Source: Streptomyces hilarionis (lineage in GTDB: Bacteria > Actinomycetota > Actinomycetes > Streptomycetales > Streptomycetaceae). Taken from it: 64,000 bases of DNA. Both the position numbers and the translations under genes were made by a program. The DNA is taken from the NCBI RefSeq assembly GCF_024539675.1, contig NZ_JAHHIT010000001.1:1-64000 (forward strand), written 5' to 3'. Under the pieces are notes generated by a model. It was not told the origin of the DNA, ran no database searches, and saw only the letters and a list, made by a program, of their open reading frames with translations. Every line of letters begins with the position of its first letter. The first letter of the stretch is position 1. Shown here one piece after another: positions 48,158 through 56,930 of the stretch.

Positions 48158-49288
48158 ATGGCGATATGCGTACAGGTCCGAGAGATCGACGATGCCGAGG
48201 GCCAGCGGCTACTGCGGATCATCCGCAGGGGCACTGGATCGGTGGTGACCTGGCGGCGGGCCCAGATGGTACTGCTGTCCGCGCAGGGCATGCCGTTGGC
48301 GAAGATCGCCGAGGTGACCTTCACCAGCGCCGACCGGGTTCGCGATGTGATCCACAACTTCAACGCAGACGGCTTCGACTCGCTCTACCCGAAATACAAG
48401 GGCGGTCGGCCGAAGACGTTCACCCTGCCCGAGCGCCGCGAGATCAAGAAGATCGCCAAGTCCAAACCAGTCGAGCACGACCTGCCGTTTTCCACCTGGA
48501 GTCTGTCCAAGCTGGCGGATTTCCTGGTCGCCGAGGGGGTGGTCGACGACATCAGCCACGAGGGCCTGCGCATCCTGCTCCACGAGGAAGGCGTCTCCTT
48601 TCAACGCCTGAAGACCTGGAAGACCTCCCGCGACCCCGACTACGCGGCCAAGAAGGCCCGCGTCGAACACCTCTACGCGATCACCGACGGCGAGGTCATA
48701 CCCGAGGAGGGCGAGCCCGAAGCCATCTTCTGCATGGACGAGTTCGGGCCGCTCAACCTGATGCCGCACCCTGGACAGTTGGCCGAACGCGGCGGCAGGC
48801 ACAAGGATCAAGGCCGTGAACCCCGCCGTAGACGCCGGGCCACCTACAACCGCTACGGCGGCGTGCGACACCTGTTCGCCGCCCTGGACCTGGCCAAGGA
48901 CAAGCTCGACGGCCACATCAAGCCCATCAAGCGGCGCACCCAGTTCCTGGAGTTCTGCCGTTACCTGCGCACGCTCTACCCTCCGACCGTGCGGATCGCG
49001 ATCGTATGCGACAACTTCTCCCCGCACCTGACCACGAAGAAGTGCCAACGGGTGGGCACCTGGGCGGCGGCAAACAATGTCGAGATCGCCTACACACCGA
49101 CGAACTCCTCCTGGCTCAACCGCATCGAGGCCCAGTTCACCGCACTGCGCTACTTCACCCTCGACAGCACCGACCACGCCACCCACAAAGAGCAGGGCAG
49201 CATGATCCGCCGCTACATCATCTGGCGGAACCACCACGCCGATGACCGACGCCTACGAACCGTCGTCGACAGGGCAAACGTTGCCTGA
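48158..49288 (+). CDS. IS630-family transposase
   Basis: A 376-residue DDE transposase from ATG 48158. The N-terminal helix-turn-helix region is VTWRRAQMVLLSAQGMPLAK, then IAEVTFTSADRVRDVI. The catalytic triad is visible as Asp in FCMDEFGPLNL, Asp in IVCDNFSPH and Glu in SSWLNRIEAQFTAL. The length is normal for the family and the frame is intact, so the element may be active. The C-terminal codons (VVDRANVA) lie inside the right inverted repeat. Confidence 0.95.
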   Translation: MAICVQVREIDDAEGQRLLRIIRRGTGSVVTWRRAQMVLLSAQGMPLAKIAEVTFTSADRVRDVIHNFNADGFDSLYPKYKGGRPKTFTLPERREIKKIAKSKPVEHDLPFSTWSLSKLADFLVAEGVVDDISHEGLRILLHEEGVSFQRLKTWKTSRDPDYAAKKARVEHLYAITDGEVIPEEGEPEAIFCMDEFGPLNLMPHPGQLAERGGRHKDQGREPRRRRRATYNRYGGVRHLFAALDLAKDKLDGHIKPIKRRTQFLEFCRYLRTLYPPTVRIAIVCDNFSPHLTTKKCQRVGTWAAANNVEIAYTPTNSSWLNRIEAQFTALRYFTLDSTDHATHKEQGSMIRRYIIWRNHHADDRRLRTVVDRANVA

Positions 49289-49297
49289 TGCGGCACT
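49260..49297 (-). repeat. Right terminal inverted repeat of the IS630-type element
   Basis: Read on the minus strand it begins AGTGCCGCATCAGGCAACG and matches the left repeat at 36 of 38 bases. It contains the stop codon of the transposase and is followed by the duplicated TA. Confidence 0.9.
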
Positions 49298-49371
49298 AGG
49301 AACTGGGCCGACGCTCCCCGGTGACGCCCAACAACATCGGGGGCGAGCCGGGCGCCTGCCACAGCGCAATC

Positions 49372-49725
49372 GGGTCAACCTGAACAAGGCGATCACGCGC
49401 TGGCCGGACAGTCTGCGGATGGCCGGCTCCTTGGTCACCAACCAGGTCCGCGCCTATGACCTGCTGCGAATGTTCGGCCGCGAGCGCTTGGCCCACCCCG
49501 CCGGGCCAAGCGCTCGCCGGGTACGGGCGGATCGCCAAGACCCCGCACCTGCTTGCCGGCCGCGGTCGACCCGGTGGACGACCCCTACCGCCGCCAGATG
49601 AACTGGCAGCTCACCGTGTAGGGGTCCAGCCATGCGCTCGCCCGGGACGTCTGCCACGGCAAACACGACGCCATCCACCAGGACTACCAGGGTTACCAGG
49701 AGGAGCAACTGTCAAGACTTGTGAA
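49372..49725 (+). pseudogene. Tn3-family transposase C-terminal fragment
   Basis: Pieces of one protein occur in successive frames: NLNKAITRWPDSLRMAGSLV then NQVRAYDLLRMFGRERLAHP; after a shift PGQALAGYGRIAKTPHLLA; after another VDPVDDPYRRQMNWQLTV, a stop, then HALARDVCHGKHDAIHQDYQ and EEQL. The order matches the C-terminal catalytic part of Tn3-type TnpA proteins. Two frameshifts and a stop show it is dead. The N-terminal part is missing and the IS630-type element abuts its left side. Confidence 0.75.
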
Positions 49726-49740
49726 TGCGTCCAGGTGCTT

Positions 49741-49771
49741 GGCCCTCGCCAGTTGGCCGCTGGCGAGGGCC
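49741..49771 (-). terminator. Strong hairpin terminator of the EamA gene
   Basis: GGCCCTCGCCAG (49741-49752) pairs perfectly with CTGGCGAGGGCC (49760-49771) around a 7-base loop, directly after the minus-strand stop at 49778. Confidence 0.75.
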
Positions 49772-49777
49772 ACAAGC

Positions 49778-50650
49778 TCAGGCTTGGTCGCGGGCCAGGA
49801 CGGCGATAGCCGTCAGTAGCAGGATCGATCCGAGTATGAGGGCCGAGCTGATCTGCTCGCCCAGCAGAACGGCAAGGAGAGCGGCCGTGGCCGGTTCGAG
49901 GAGCACGAGGACGGCGGCGGTGGTACTGGGGACCGTGGTCAGCCCGGCGAAGTACCAGCGGTAGGCCAGCAGAGTCGGCACTACGCCCAGGAAGATCAGC
50001 CAGCTGGTGGACTCGGTGATGTGCGCACTGCGGGGCCAGACTCCTTGGGTCAGCGCGAATGGCAGGAGGCATAGTGCTCCCGCTGCCCAGGTGGTCGCGC
50101 CCGCGCTCGTGGTACCTGCCTTGCGGGCCCACAGGGTGACGGCGCTGTAGCCGACGGCCGAGAGAAGGGCCAGCATGACGCCCATGAGGGGACGGGACCC
50201 GGAACCTGGATGCGCGACCAGAAGCAACAGGCCCGTGAGAGCGATCCCGATCGCGGCGGCACCGCGCTTGCTGAGTCGTTCGTCGAGCAGGACGTGTGCT
50301 CCCGCGCTGACCAGGATCGGGCTCGCACCGAGTGTGATCAGCGTGCCCAGTGCAAGTCCTGCGTCCTGCACGGCGCCGAAGTAGGCGGTCTGGTAGGCCG
50401 CCAGGGCGATGCCGGTGACGAGGCAGGTGCGCCAGTCGGGGACGGGCCTGGCCGAAGCGGCACGTCGCAGGTGCCGTACGGCCAGGAAAGTAGCGGCGAT
50501 GGCGAAGCGCCAGAACGACACGGCTATGGGGCCGAGTCCAGAGGTGCGGAAGAGTTCCTCCGCTGCCGCGCCGCCGGCTCCCCAGGCGATCGCTGCGGCT
50601 GAAACGAGGAGGAGGCCGCGTCGTAGCGGCGTCATGACATGCGTGGTCAT
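49778..50650 (-). CDS. EamA/DMT-family membrane transporter
   Basis: A 290-residue protein. ATG 50650 is chosen because GGAG lies about eight bases upstream; an ATG at 50665 is possible. About ten membrane helices in two repeats are visible: LLLVSAAAIAWGAGGAAAEE, FWRFAIAATFLAV, AAYQTAYFGAVQDAGLALGT, ALLSAVGYSAVTLWARKAG and so on to GSILLLTAIAVLA. Each half carries the EamA pattern (AEELFRTSGLGPIAVSFWR, then TLLAYRWYFAGLTTVPSTTA). Likely an exporter of amino acids or metabolites; the substrate is unknown. Confidence 0.93.
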   Translation of the reverse strand: MTTHVMTPLRRGLLLVSAAAIAWGAGGAAAEELFRTSGLGPIAVSFWRFAIAATFLAVRHLRRAASARPVPDWRTCLVTGIALAAYQTAYFGAVQDAGLALGTLITLGASPILVSAGAHVLLDERLSKRGAAAIGIALTGLLLLVAHPGSGSRPLMGVMLALLSAVGYSAVTLWARKAGTTSAGATTWAAGALCLLPFALTQGVWPRSAHITESTSWLIFLGVVPTLLAYRWYFAGLTTVPSTTAAVLVLLEPATAALLAVLLGEQISSALILGSILLLTAIAVLARDQA

Positions 50651-51006
50651 GCGGTGCGTCTCCATGATGGATGGCCGTAAGGGGTCCGCGCGGTGTGCGG
50701 ACGGCACCCATCGCCCCGGCAACTGTGTGGCCGAGGTCGCAGCTGGCCTTTGTGCCGCCCGCTAGCGGCCGGGCGGCGGCAAGATCATGGAACGCATGGG
50801 GGAACTGTAGCGCGCGGCTCCAGCGGGCTCGACTGCTTTCACCCTAGGCCTCGTTGCCCGCCCGGTGTCAGGCTGCCGACGGCCCGGGGCTGGATTTCGG
50901 CTCGCCTCGCGGCGGGCCCCCTCACTGAGCCGCCCGCGGGCCACAGCCTGCGGCGCTATCGGCGGCGGCCTGATGTGTACGCTCCCTTCGGTGTTACCTT
51001 CGCGCC
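50651..51006. other. Divergent promoter region without a gene
   Basis: It lies between the EamA and NTF2-like starts, which point away from each other, and so should hold both promoters. No open frame with a ribosome site, repeat or strong hairpin is seen. Confidence 0.5.
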
Positions 51007-51405
51007 ATGTCCAAGACCGAGATCGACGCAGTGACCGCCGAGTTCTTCGGCACCTTTGACAACCGTGGCGGCAAGGCTGCCGATGTGGCCCGGATCCGCC
51101 GGTTCGTTCTCCCAAGCGGTGTGATCGTCAAGACCGGCCCTGAGTTCACGGTCTACACCGTGGACGAGTTCATCGAGCCCCGCCAGCGCCTGCTGACGGA
51201 CGGTCGGCTGGTCGAGTTCTCCGAGTGGGAGGTCTCCGAACGAACCGAGATCGCGGGCGATGTTGCGGCACGGTTCAGCGAGTACCGCAAATCCGGGATC
51301 TTGGACGGTGAGCTGTTCGAAGGTGGCGGGACCAAGACCATCCAGTTCGTCCGCACCTCGGACGGCTGGCAGATCGCAGCAGTAGCCTGGTACGACCAGC
51401 CCTGA
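51007..51405 (+). CDS. NTF2-like (DUF4440-type) protein
   Basis: A 132-residue protein. MSKTEIDAVTAEFFGTFDNR, then RRFVLPSGVIVKTG, EFIEPRQRLLTDGRLVEFSE and a terminal WQIAAVAWYDQP fit the small cone-shaped NTF2-like fold. The ATG at 51007 lacks a clear ribosome site. Catalytic or ligand-binding function is not known. It is a single gene followed directly by a hairpin. Confidence 0.8.
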   Translation: MSKTEIDAVTAEFFGTFDNRGGKAADVARIRRFVLPSGVIVKTGPEFTVYTVDEFIEPRQRLLTDGRLVEFSEWEVSERTEIAGDVAARFSEYRKSGILDGELFEGGGTKTIQFVRTSDGWQIAAVAWYDQP

Positions 51406-51406
51406 A

Positions 51407-51432
51407 GCCTGTCGAGCACGGGCTGGACAGGC
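51407..51432 (+). terminator. Hairpin after the NTF2-like gene
   Basis: GCCTGTC (51407-51413) pairs with GACAGGC (51426-51432), with an additional inner AGC/GCT pairing, two bases after the stop codon. Confidence 0.6.
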
Positions 51433-51895
51433 ATACCGCCCTCCCTTCTTGTCGGATCGGTGGGGAAGTACCAAGCCCAGAAGCTAGGGAAGCACTACTA
51501 GGTGGCCGCGTTCGAAGCGAGCTACGACGCGGACGAGGGTGACAAGGTGGGGTGCCTTCACAGCCCGCCACCGGGCCTGGGCGGACTCGACCAGCTCGTT
51601 GACTACCGCCGGCACGGGCGTTCCTTCCCGACCGACGGAGCAACGTCGGCCTTGCTGACCTATCGATCAATCGGTCTGCCGTCGTGAGGACCTGACGGAC
51701 CTGATCGCCCCCGAACCCCGCTGGCCACCACACCTACCTCTCGCTCGGCTTCACCGGTCAAGATGGGGGACGCCCCGCACTGCTCGTCAGGATGGCCAAC
51801 TTGAGCGTCCGATCGACACCCGATTCGGGGGCGGGAGGAATAGGGCGGCGAAATGGAATTCGGGCCGACGCAGGCCCGGTCACGCCGCGGAGGTC
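51433..51895. other. Intergenic region between convergent genes
   Basis: About 460 bases. A frame at 51502-51687 (VAAFEASYDADEGDKVG...) has fair codon use but no good ribosome site or family match and may be a fragment. Nothing else is recognised. Confidence 0.4.
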
Positions 51896-54800
51896 CTACC
51901 GGGCGACCGCGCCGGTCTCCTTGCTCGACGCCGAACCGTCCAGGTGTCCGGTACGGTGCGCGACCACCTTCACACTGATCTTCTTGCCTTTCTGCGCCGC
52001 TTTCAGCACCAGCGAGGACCGGGTCGCCCCACTGATCGCCCTGCCGCTCGCGTACCACTGGTACGCGTAGGACGTGGCAGCCGGGCTCCAGGTCCCGCCC
52101 GTGGCCTTCAGCGTCCTGCCGACCTTCGCCGTGCCGCTGATCACCGGTGCCCTGGTCTCCCTGGGCGCGTCACCCTTGACGACGGTCACCGCCGCCGACG
52201 TCGCCGAGGCGGACGTCCAGCCGCTGCGGGCCGCCGTCACGGTCACCGTGAGCTTCTTGCCGAGCAGCGCCGCGGGCACGGTGTAGGAAGAGGCCGTAGC
52301 TCCCGCGATCGCCCGGCCGTCGGCGTTCCACCGGTAGGTGTAGGAGGACGGCGCCGTCGACCAGCTGCCCGAAGCTGCTGTGACCTTGGCGGCTACCTTG
52401 GCCGTGCCCGTCACCTTGGGGGCCGCGGTGTTCGCCAGGGCCGGCGCGGTCACCGTGAACGACCCGCACGGGTACCGGATGCCCCGCTGGATCACGCTGA
52501 CGCTCCACGTCGTGCCCGAGGCCACGCCCGACAGGCCCACGGTCGTGGTCAGCGTCCGGTTGTCCGCGGACACCGATGCAGTCGTGGCGACCAGCCTCGT
52601 GGCGCCGCCGTCCAGCACCACCAGGGCGTCGGCGCCGAGCGCGGTACCGGTAACCTTCAAAGTGACCTTGCTGCCGGCGGTACCCGTCTGGGGCGTCACC
52701 GCCGTCGCGTCAGGGCGGTCCGTGCCGCACAGCGACGCCATGCAGGTCAACTTGGCGCTGTAGGAGGTGGCGGACGCTTTCTCGGGAAGGCCGAGCAGGA
52801 ACACCGTCGGGCTGGCCGCGGCGTCCGTGCCTGCGGCGCACTCGTAGGGGGTGGTCCACAGCTGGCAGCCGTTGACCCACTTGGCGCTGTAGAGGGCGGG
52901 CACTGCCGTCGTCGTCGCCCCGGAGGTGTCCTTGACGTCGGCGGTGAAGCGGTCGAACCGGGCGGTCGGCAGCACTGCGCACACTGCGCTGTGCGCCTCG
53001 TCGAGCGTGCCGGTGACCGGGCCGTAGCCGTAGGCGACCGACGGGACCCGGGTGCACTCGGGTGCCGGACCCTCCGCGGTCGCGATCCGCAGGGCGTCCA
53101 GCCGGTACTCGGGCGCCGCCTTCAGCGTGACCGGGGTCTGCACGAGCACCTGGTGAGTGGTGTAGCCGGTGACCGCGCAGGAGACGTTGCGGAAGGCGCA
53201 CTCCAGCACCCCGTCGCCGCCGACGACCGCCGAGTTGGCGGTACCCAGGGCGTCACGCACGTTGACGTGCACGACGTCGGTGGCCGCGCCGGTGGTGACC
53301 TGCTGGCAGGTGAGGGTGCCGGGTGCGCCGGCCGTGCCCGGCACGGACGGCCCGCCGACCTTGGCCGCCGCGGTCTTCGCACAACCCGCCGAAGATGCGG
53401 TGGCGCTGATGTCGCGCCGGGCCAGCGTGTACGTGGCCGCCTGGTCCCGGCCGGTGACCAGCACGGTATGGGCCTTGCCGGGCGTCAGCGGGCAGACCGT
53501 CCAGCCGTTGGTGCTGGCCAGGTGCTCGCAGACCTTCTTGCCTGCGGCGTCCACCACGGAGAAGCCGGCGCTCGCGGTTCCGGACGTGGCGACCAGCTGG
53601 AAGACCTCGGCAGGGGTGTGGGCGTTCGCCGAGATGCCCAGGCAATGGGAGAAGACTCCGTCGCCCGTCCGGAACGTGGCCTTCGCGCCGTCGGCGGTGA
53701 AGCCGCCGACGGGCAGCACGGCGCAGCCTTCGGAGGTGTCGGTGCGATGGAAGGCCAATGTGTACAGGCCGGTGGCCTCGCCGTCGGCATCCTCGGTGTG
53801 CACCAGCGCTCGGTAGGGGGCCGCTCCGGTCAGCGCGCAGTCGCCACCGGCGAGCTTGCCCGCGTCGCACTGCGGGGTACCGTACCGGTCGACGACCTCC
53901 ACCTCGGCGTCCACGCCGGGCGAGGAGAGCGGCGTGAGGGCGGCGATCCGCGCACTCTGCGGATAGGGCAGCGTCAGGCAGTCGTACTGCCCCGCCTTGG
54001 TCAGCTCTCCCCGGTGATAACCGGTCCCGACGGCAACGCACCCGGCGTCCGACGCGCGGTCGAGGACGATCAGCCCGTCTCGCTGGTCATGGAAGGGGTA
54101 GGACCCGTCGAGGACGGCGGTGTAGGTTCCCGCGGCCGGGAGGGCGCAGAGGCCGGCCGCGGCCTGGCACACCGTCAGCCCGGCGGCGTCGTAGACCCGG
54201 ACTGGGCCGGTGTCCTGGTTCTCGCTCACGTAGTGCACGTCGTACGGGCCGGCCCGATCGGCGGTGAAGGTGAAGCAGGGGTTGGTGGTCGCGTCCTGCG
54301 CGGCAAGCGGCCCGAACGGACGGACCGGGGCGGTGGTGCACCCCTGCGGATCATCGAGCCGGCGGGCCTTCACCGCGTAGTCGGCGGGAAAGCCCCGTTC
54401 CGTGTAGGAGACGCGGGAGACGACCCGGTAGGGGCCGTCACCCGGCAGCGCGCACGTGTTCTCGTCGTTCTCGGGGAAGTGGGGGCAGATCCGGGCGCCG
54501 GTCTCGTCCGTGATCCAGGCGATGGACTCGCCGTAGACCTTCGAACCCTGGGTGAGCCGGATCCGCTCGCCGGGCGCGGCCTCGAAAGGCTGACAGTCGA
54601 CCTCCACAGGACTGACCGTCGTACGGGCGGGGTCCGGCTGGTCCCAACGGGTGCCGGCCGGGTCGGCGCAGCCGCGGGTGGAGGCGAGCGACACGAAGGT
54701 GACGGCGGTGTCCTGGGGTTGCCAGTCACGGTTGAAGACCGACAGCGTGTACGTGCCCGCCGCGGGGACCGTGCACATCCGCCACGTGGTCCAGTTGTCT

Positions 54801-55135
54801 CCGTCGCAGTCCACGGGGGTGCCGTCGGCGGCCTGGAGGGTGGTGTACCCCTGGTAGCTGCTGTCGTTCAGCGACACCTGGTAGAGGCCGGGTGTCTCGG
54901 CGGTGATGGTGTAGCAGGTGCTCGCGTCGCCCGCGACGGTCGCCTCTCCTATGGCATCCCCCGGATCCCCGAACGGTGCGACGGCGAGCGTCGCGCACGC
55001 CGGGGCGACAGGATCGTCAGCCTTCGCGGTGCCCGCCGCGGTGAGGCTGAGCAACGAGGCGAGCAGCGGGACGGCGGCGAGCAGCGCCACGGCCCGCCGC
55101 CATCTCGCAGGCGGACAGGAATCCGCTTCGGTCAT
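51896..55135 (-). CDS. Large secreted multi-domain beta-repeat protein
   Basis: A 1079-residue protein. AGGGGGG lies six bases before ATG 55135. A Sec signal peptide (WRRAVALLAAVPLLASLLSL, cleavage near TAKA) is followed by about 750 residues of repeated beta units of roughly 95-130 residues, each with a Cys pair and a phrase like CYTITAETPGLYQVSLND, GRYTL/GTYT-type turns and CTVPAAG or CALPAAG. An IPT/TIG-like domain (GTAGSKVTLKVTGTALGADA) follows, then two Ig-like repeats at the C-terminus (TGTAKVAAKVTAASGSWS and SGTAKVGRTLKATGGTWSP, each with a YRWNADGR or YQWYASGR core). No LPXTG anchor or enzyme motif is seen. Probably extracellular or surface-associated, function unknown. Confidence 0.85.
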   Translation of the reverse strand: MTEADSCPPARWRRAVALLAAVPLLASLLSLTAAGTAKADDPVAPACATLAVAPFGDPGDAIGEATVAGDASTCYTITAETPGLYQVSLNDSSYQGYTTLQAADGTPVDCDGDNWTTWRMCTVPAAGTYTLSVFNRDWQPQDTAVTFVSLASTRGCADPAGTRWDQPDPARTTVSPVEVDCQPFEAAPGERIRLTQGSKVYGESIAWITDETGARICPHFPENDENTCALPGDGPYRVVSRVSYTERGFPADYAVKARRLDDPQGCTTAPVRPFGPLAAQDATTNPCFTFTADRAGPYDVHYVSENQDTGPVRVYDAAGLTVCQAAAGLCALPAAGTYTAVLDGSYPFHDQRDGLIVLDRASDAGCVAVGTGYHRGELTKAGQYDCLTLPYPQSARIAALTPLSSPGVDAEVEVVDRYGTPQCDAGKLAGGDCALTGAAPYRALVHTEDADGEATGLYTLAFHRTDTSEGCAVLPVGGFTADGAKATFRTGDGVFSHCLGISANAHTPAEVFQLVATSGTASAGFSVVDAAGKKVCEHLASTNGWTVCPLTPGKAHTVLVTGRDQAATYTLARRDISATASSAGCAKTAAAKVGGPSVPGTAGAPGTLTCQQVTTGAATDVVHVNVRDALGTANSAVVGGDGVLECAFRNVSCAVTGYTTHQVLVQTPVTLKAAPEYRLDALRIATAEGPAPECTRVPSVAYGYGPVTGTLDEAHSAVCAVLPTARFDRFTADVKDTSGATTTAVPALYSAKWVNGCQLWTTPYECAAGTDAAASPTVFLLGLPEKASATSYSAKLTCMASLCGTDRPDATAVTPQTGTAGSKVTLKVTGTALGADALVVLDGGATRLVATTASVSADNRTLTTTVGLSGVASGTTWSVSVIQRGIRYPCGSFTVTAPALANTAAPKVTGTAKVAAKVTAASGSWSTAPSSYTYRWNADGRAIAGATASSYTVPAALLGKKLTVTVTAARSGWTSASATSAAVTVVKGDAPRETRAPVISGTAKVGRTLKATGGTWSPAATSYAYQWYASGRAISGATRSSLVLKAAQKGKKISVKVVAHRTGHLDGSASSKETGAVAR

Positions 55136-55437
55136 CTGAATCCCCCCTGGAACAGCGGTCGTTGAGGCGATGATCGCACACGAGTACGACACGGCACTCG
55201 CGCGTTTTCCGGGGGGAGAAGGAGCCGGGGGCGGGGTGGGTGCGCTGCGGTTTCAGCGGTGGCCCGCCACCCGGTCGGTGATGCGGGCCGGGCAGGAGGA
55301 TGCCGTCGCATGCTGGTCGCCTGCGGTTGGCCGGAGTCGAGCCGCATCAGGTCCCGCCGGGTTCACCCCGACTTGCCGGACGAATCGGTGGCAGGCAGGT
55401 GTTGGATGCGGTCCGCGTGGTCTCGCGGGGTGCGTTC
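55136..55437. other. Promoter region of the secreted protein and flank of the IS5 relic
   Basis: No gene is recognised. The stretch next to 55135 should carry the promoter of the secreted protein. The right part (about 55262-55437) may still hold decayed transposase 3' sequence but no clear match can be read. Confidence 0.4.
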
Positions 55438-55955
55438 TCATCTGAGCTGCGAGAACCCTCCCCGCGGCCCCACGAGGCGGTGGTCGAGTCGATGGAGCGG
55501 GCTCTGCGTGACCGCTCGGCGCAGGGGGAGGCGGCGGAATTCCTTGCCGCGTCGTCGCAGGTAGGTGCGGATCTTTCTTGAGAGCAGTAGCCCTTGTCGG
55601 CGACCACATGGTCGGGCGGGGGTGCGTGGACGCCCGGGCCCGACCCTGGGCACGCTGACCGAGTCCATCACCTGCTCGAGGCGAGTGCAGTCGTTGACGT
55701 TGCCGCCCGATAAGACGAAGCCGAGAGGGCGGCCGCGCCCGTCGCAGGCCAGGTGGACTTTCGTACTCAGTCCCCCACGGGATCGGCCAAATGCGTGATC
55801 ACCCGCTTCCACACGATGCCGTTCAGTACCAGCCGGTCGTTCGAACGAGGCCGGCCCGCCGTCCCCGAACCCGGCAACAACCGCGACAACACAGCCCACT
55901 CGGCATCCGAAGGCTCATGGCGACGCACCATGACCAGCAGGATCTCTCATCACCT
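55438..55955 (-). pseudogene. IS5-family transposase relic
   Basis: Read on the minus strand, pieces of one transposase occur in different frames: RRHEPSDAEWAVLSRLLPGS, GRPRSNDRLVLNGIVWK, then an internal deletion, then GRSRGGLSTKVHLACDGRGR, PLGFVLSGGNVNDCTRLEQV, VPRVGPGRPRT, then in another frame DHVVADKGYCS and back to RKIRTYLRRRGKEF. The order and motifs match IS5-group transposases. A deletion and at least two frameshifts make it inactive. It separates the secreted-protein gene from the biosynthetic operon on the right. Confidence 0.8.
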
Positions 55956-55957
55956 GA

Positions 55958-56881
55958 TCACCTAGACGATCTCTGGGCGGCAAGGCCGGACACCGTTGCA
56001 GCTCCCGGGCGGAGCGCTGCCATGAGGTTCTGGACCAGTTGGGTTTCCGCCCGTTTGACCGACTCGGTGGTCCGTGCCGCGTAGAGATCGTGAACGTCGA
56101 TGCCCGGGACCCGTTGCACGGGGTCGCCGGCGTCGTGAGCCGCACACGAGTCCAGGGACACGCGGCCTGCACGGCCCGACTGCCAGGTGCGCAGGTCGCT
56201 CTCCGCCATGGGCAGGCCCAGCGTCGTCACGACGACGAAGGCGTCCCCGGGGATCAGGCGCAGGTCCTTGAGCGTGACGACATGCTGGTAGGCCGGTGAG
56301 TGGAAGGACAGGCAGTCCGCGGAGCCGAGCACCTCGGCCAGCGGGGCCCAGCGCGCATCGCCCTCCTCCGTGCAGCGGGGAGTCGGCGTGTGGAAGAGGA
56401 CCCGCATGCCCAGCGCAGTGGCGACCGCGGCGACGCGCCGGGCTACGGGGCCGTAGCCGATGAGCCCCAGGCGCCGCCCCGCCAACTCCCCCGGTGTCTG
56501 CCCGCTGTGCCGCGTATGGGCGAGGAGCTGCTCGATCACGAACTCGACCGTGCCGATGTCGCCGTAGCCGTAGATGGGCGACACGGTGATGCCCTCGCGC
56601 CGTGCGTGGTCCAGGTCAACCCGATCGGTGGACGTGGCGCGCAGACCCACGTACCGCAGGGCGGGCAGTTGGCTCAGGCGCTCAGCGTCGAGATGGTCCT
56701 TCCAGCCCGCCAGCAGGGCGTCCGTCCGCGCGAAGGATTGTCCCGTGTCTGAGTCCGGTGACGGCCAGTGGGTCAGGTGCAGCGGCGGCCTCTGGCTCAG
56801 CGGGCGCAGGGCGTCGAGGAGGCATGGGGACGGCCATACGCCGGGCAGGAGGGAGACCTGCCGGAACACGGGAGTGGGCAC
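55958..56881 (-). CDS. D-2-hydroxyacid dehydrogenase family protein
   Basis: A 307-residue NAD-dependent dehydrogenase. GTG 56881 is preferred, with GGAAGG upstream and a typical first strand. Family motifs are LRYVGLRATSTDRVDLDHAR, YGDIGTVEFVIEQLLAHTRH, the nucleotide-binding GRRLGLIGYGPVARRVAAVA, and DSCAAHDAGDP near the end. The conserved Arg/Glu/His set is less clear than in lactate or phosphoglycerate enzymes, for example LSFHSPAYQHVVTLKDLRLI. It is the last gene of the operon, 49 bases after the ThDP enzyme, and could reduce a 2-oxoacid made or used by it (inference). Confidence 0.88.
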   Translation of the reverse strand: MPTPVFRQVSLLPGVWPSPCLLDALRPLSQRPPLHLTHWPSPDSDTGQSFARTDALLAGWKDHLDAERLSQLPALRYVGLRATSTDRVDLDHARREGITVSPIYGYGDIGTVEFVIEQLLAHTRHSGQTPGELAGRRLGLIGYGPVARRVAAVATALGMRVLFHTPTPRCTEEGDARWAPLAEVLGSADCLSFHSPAYQHVVTLKDLRLIPGDAFVVVTTLGLPMAESDLRTWQSGRAGRVSLDSCAAHDAGDPVQRVPGIDVHDLYAARTTESVKRAETQLVQNLMAALRPGAATVSGLAAQRSSR

Positions 56882-56930
56882 CGTTCTTCCTTCCTTTCGG
56901 GGGTGGCGGCGTTCGGGGCGGTCAGGGAGG

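Larger units (their letters stand above)
47550..49298 (+). mobile_element. IS630-family-type insertion element, 1.75 kb, with passenger gene
   Basis: The ends are 38-base near-perfect inverted repeats (36 of 38 matching) at 47551-47588 and 49260-49297, each starting AGTGCCGCA. Both are bordered by TA (47550-47551 and 49297-49298), the target duplication expected of this family. Inside are the + strand transposase (48158-49288), whose 3' end runs into the right repeat, and an opposite-strand membrane-protein gene (47647-47985). Typical members are about 1.1-1.2 kb with the transposase close to both ends, so about 500 extra bases are present at the left. Confidence 0.85.

Noticed and set aside
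51944..55165. 1073-codon plus-strand open frame
   Set aside because: Shadow of the secreted repeat protein on the minus strand, which has a signal peptide, a ribosome site and conserved repeats.
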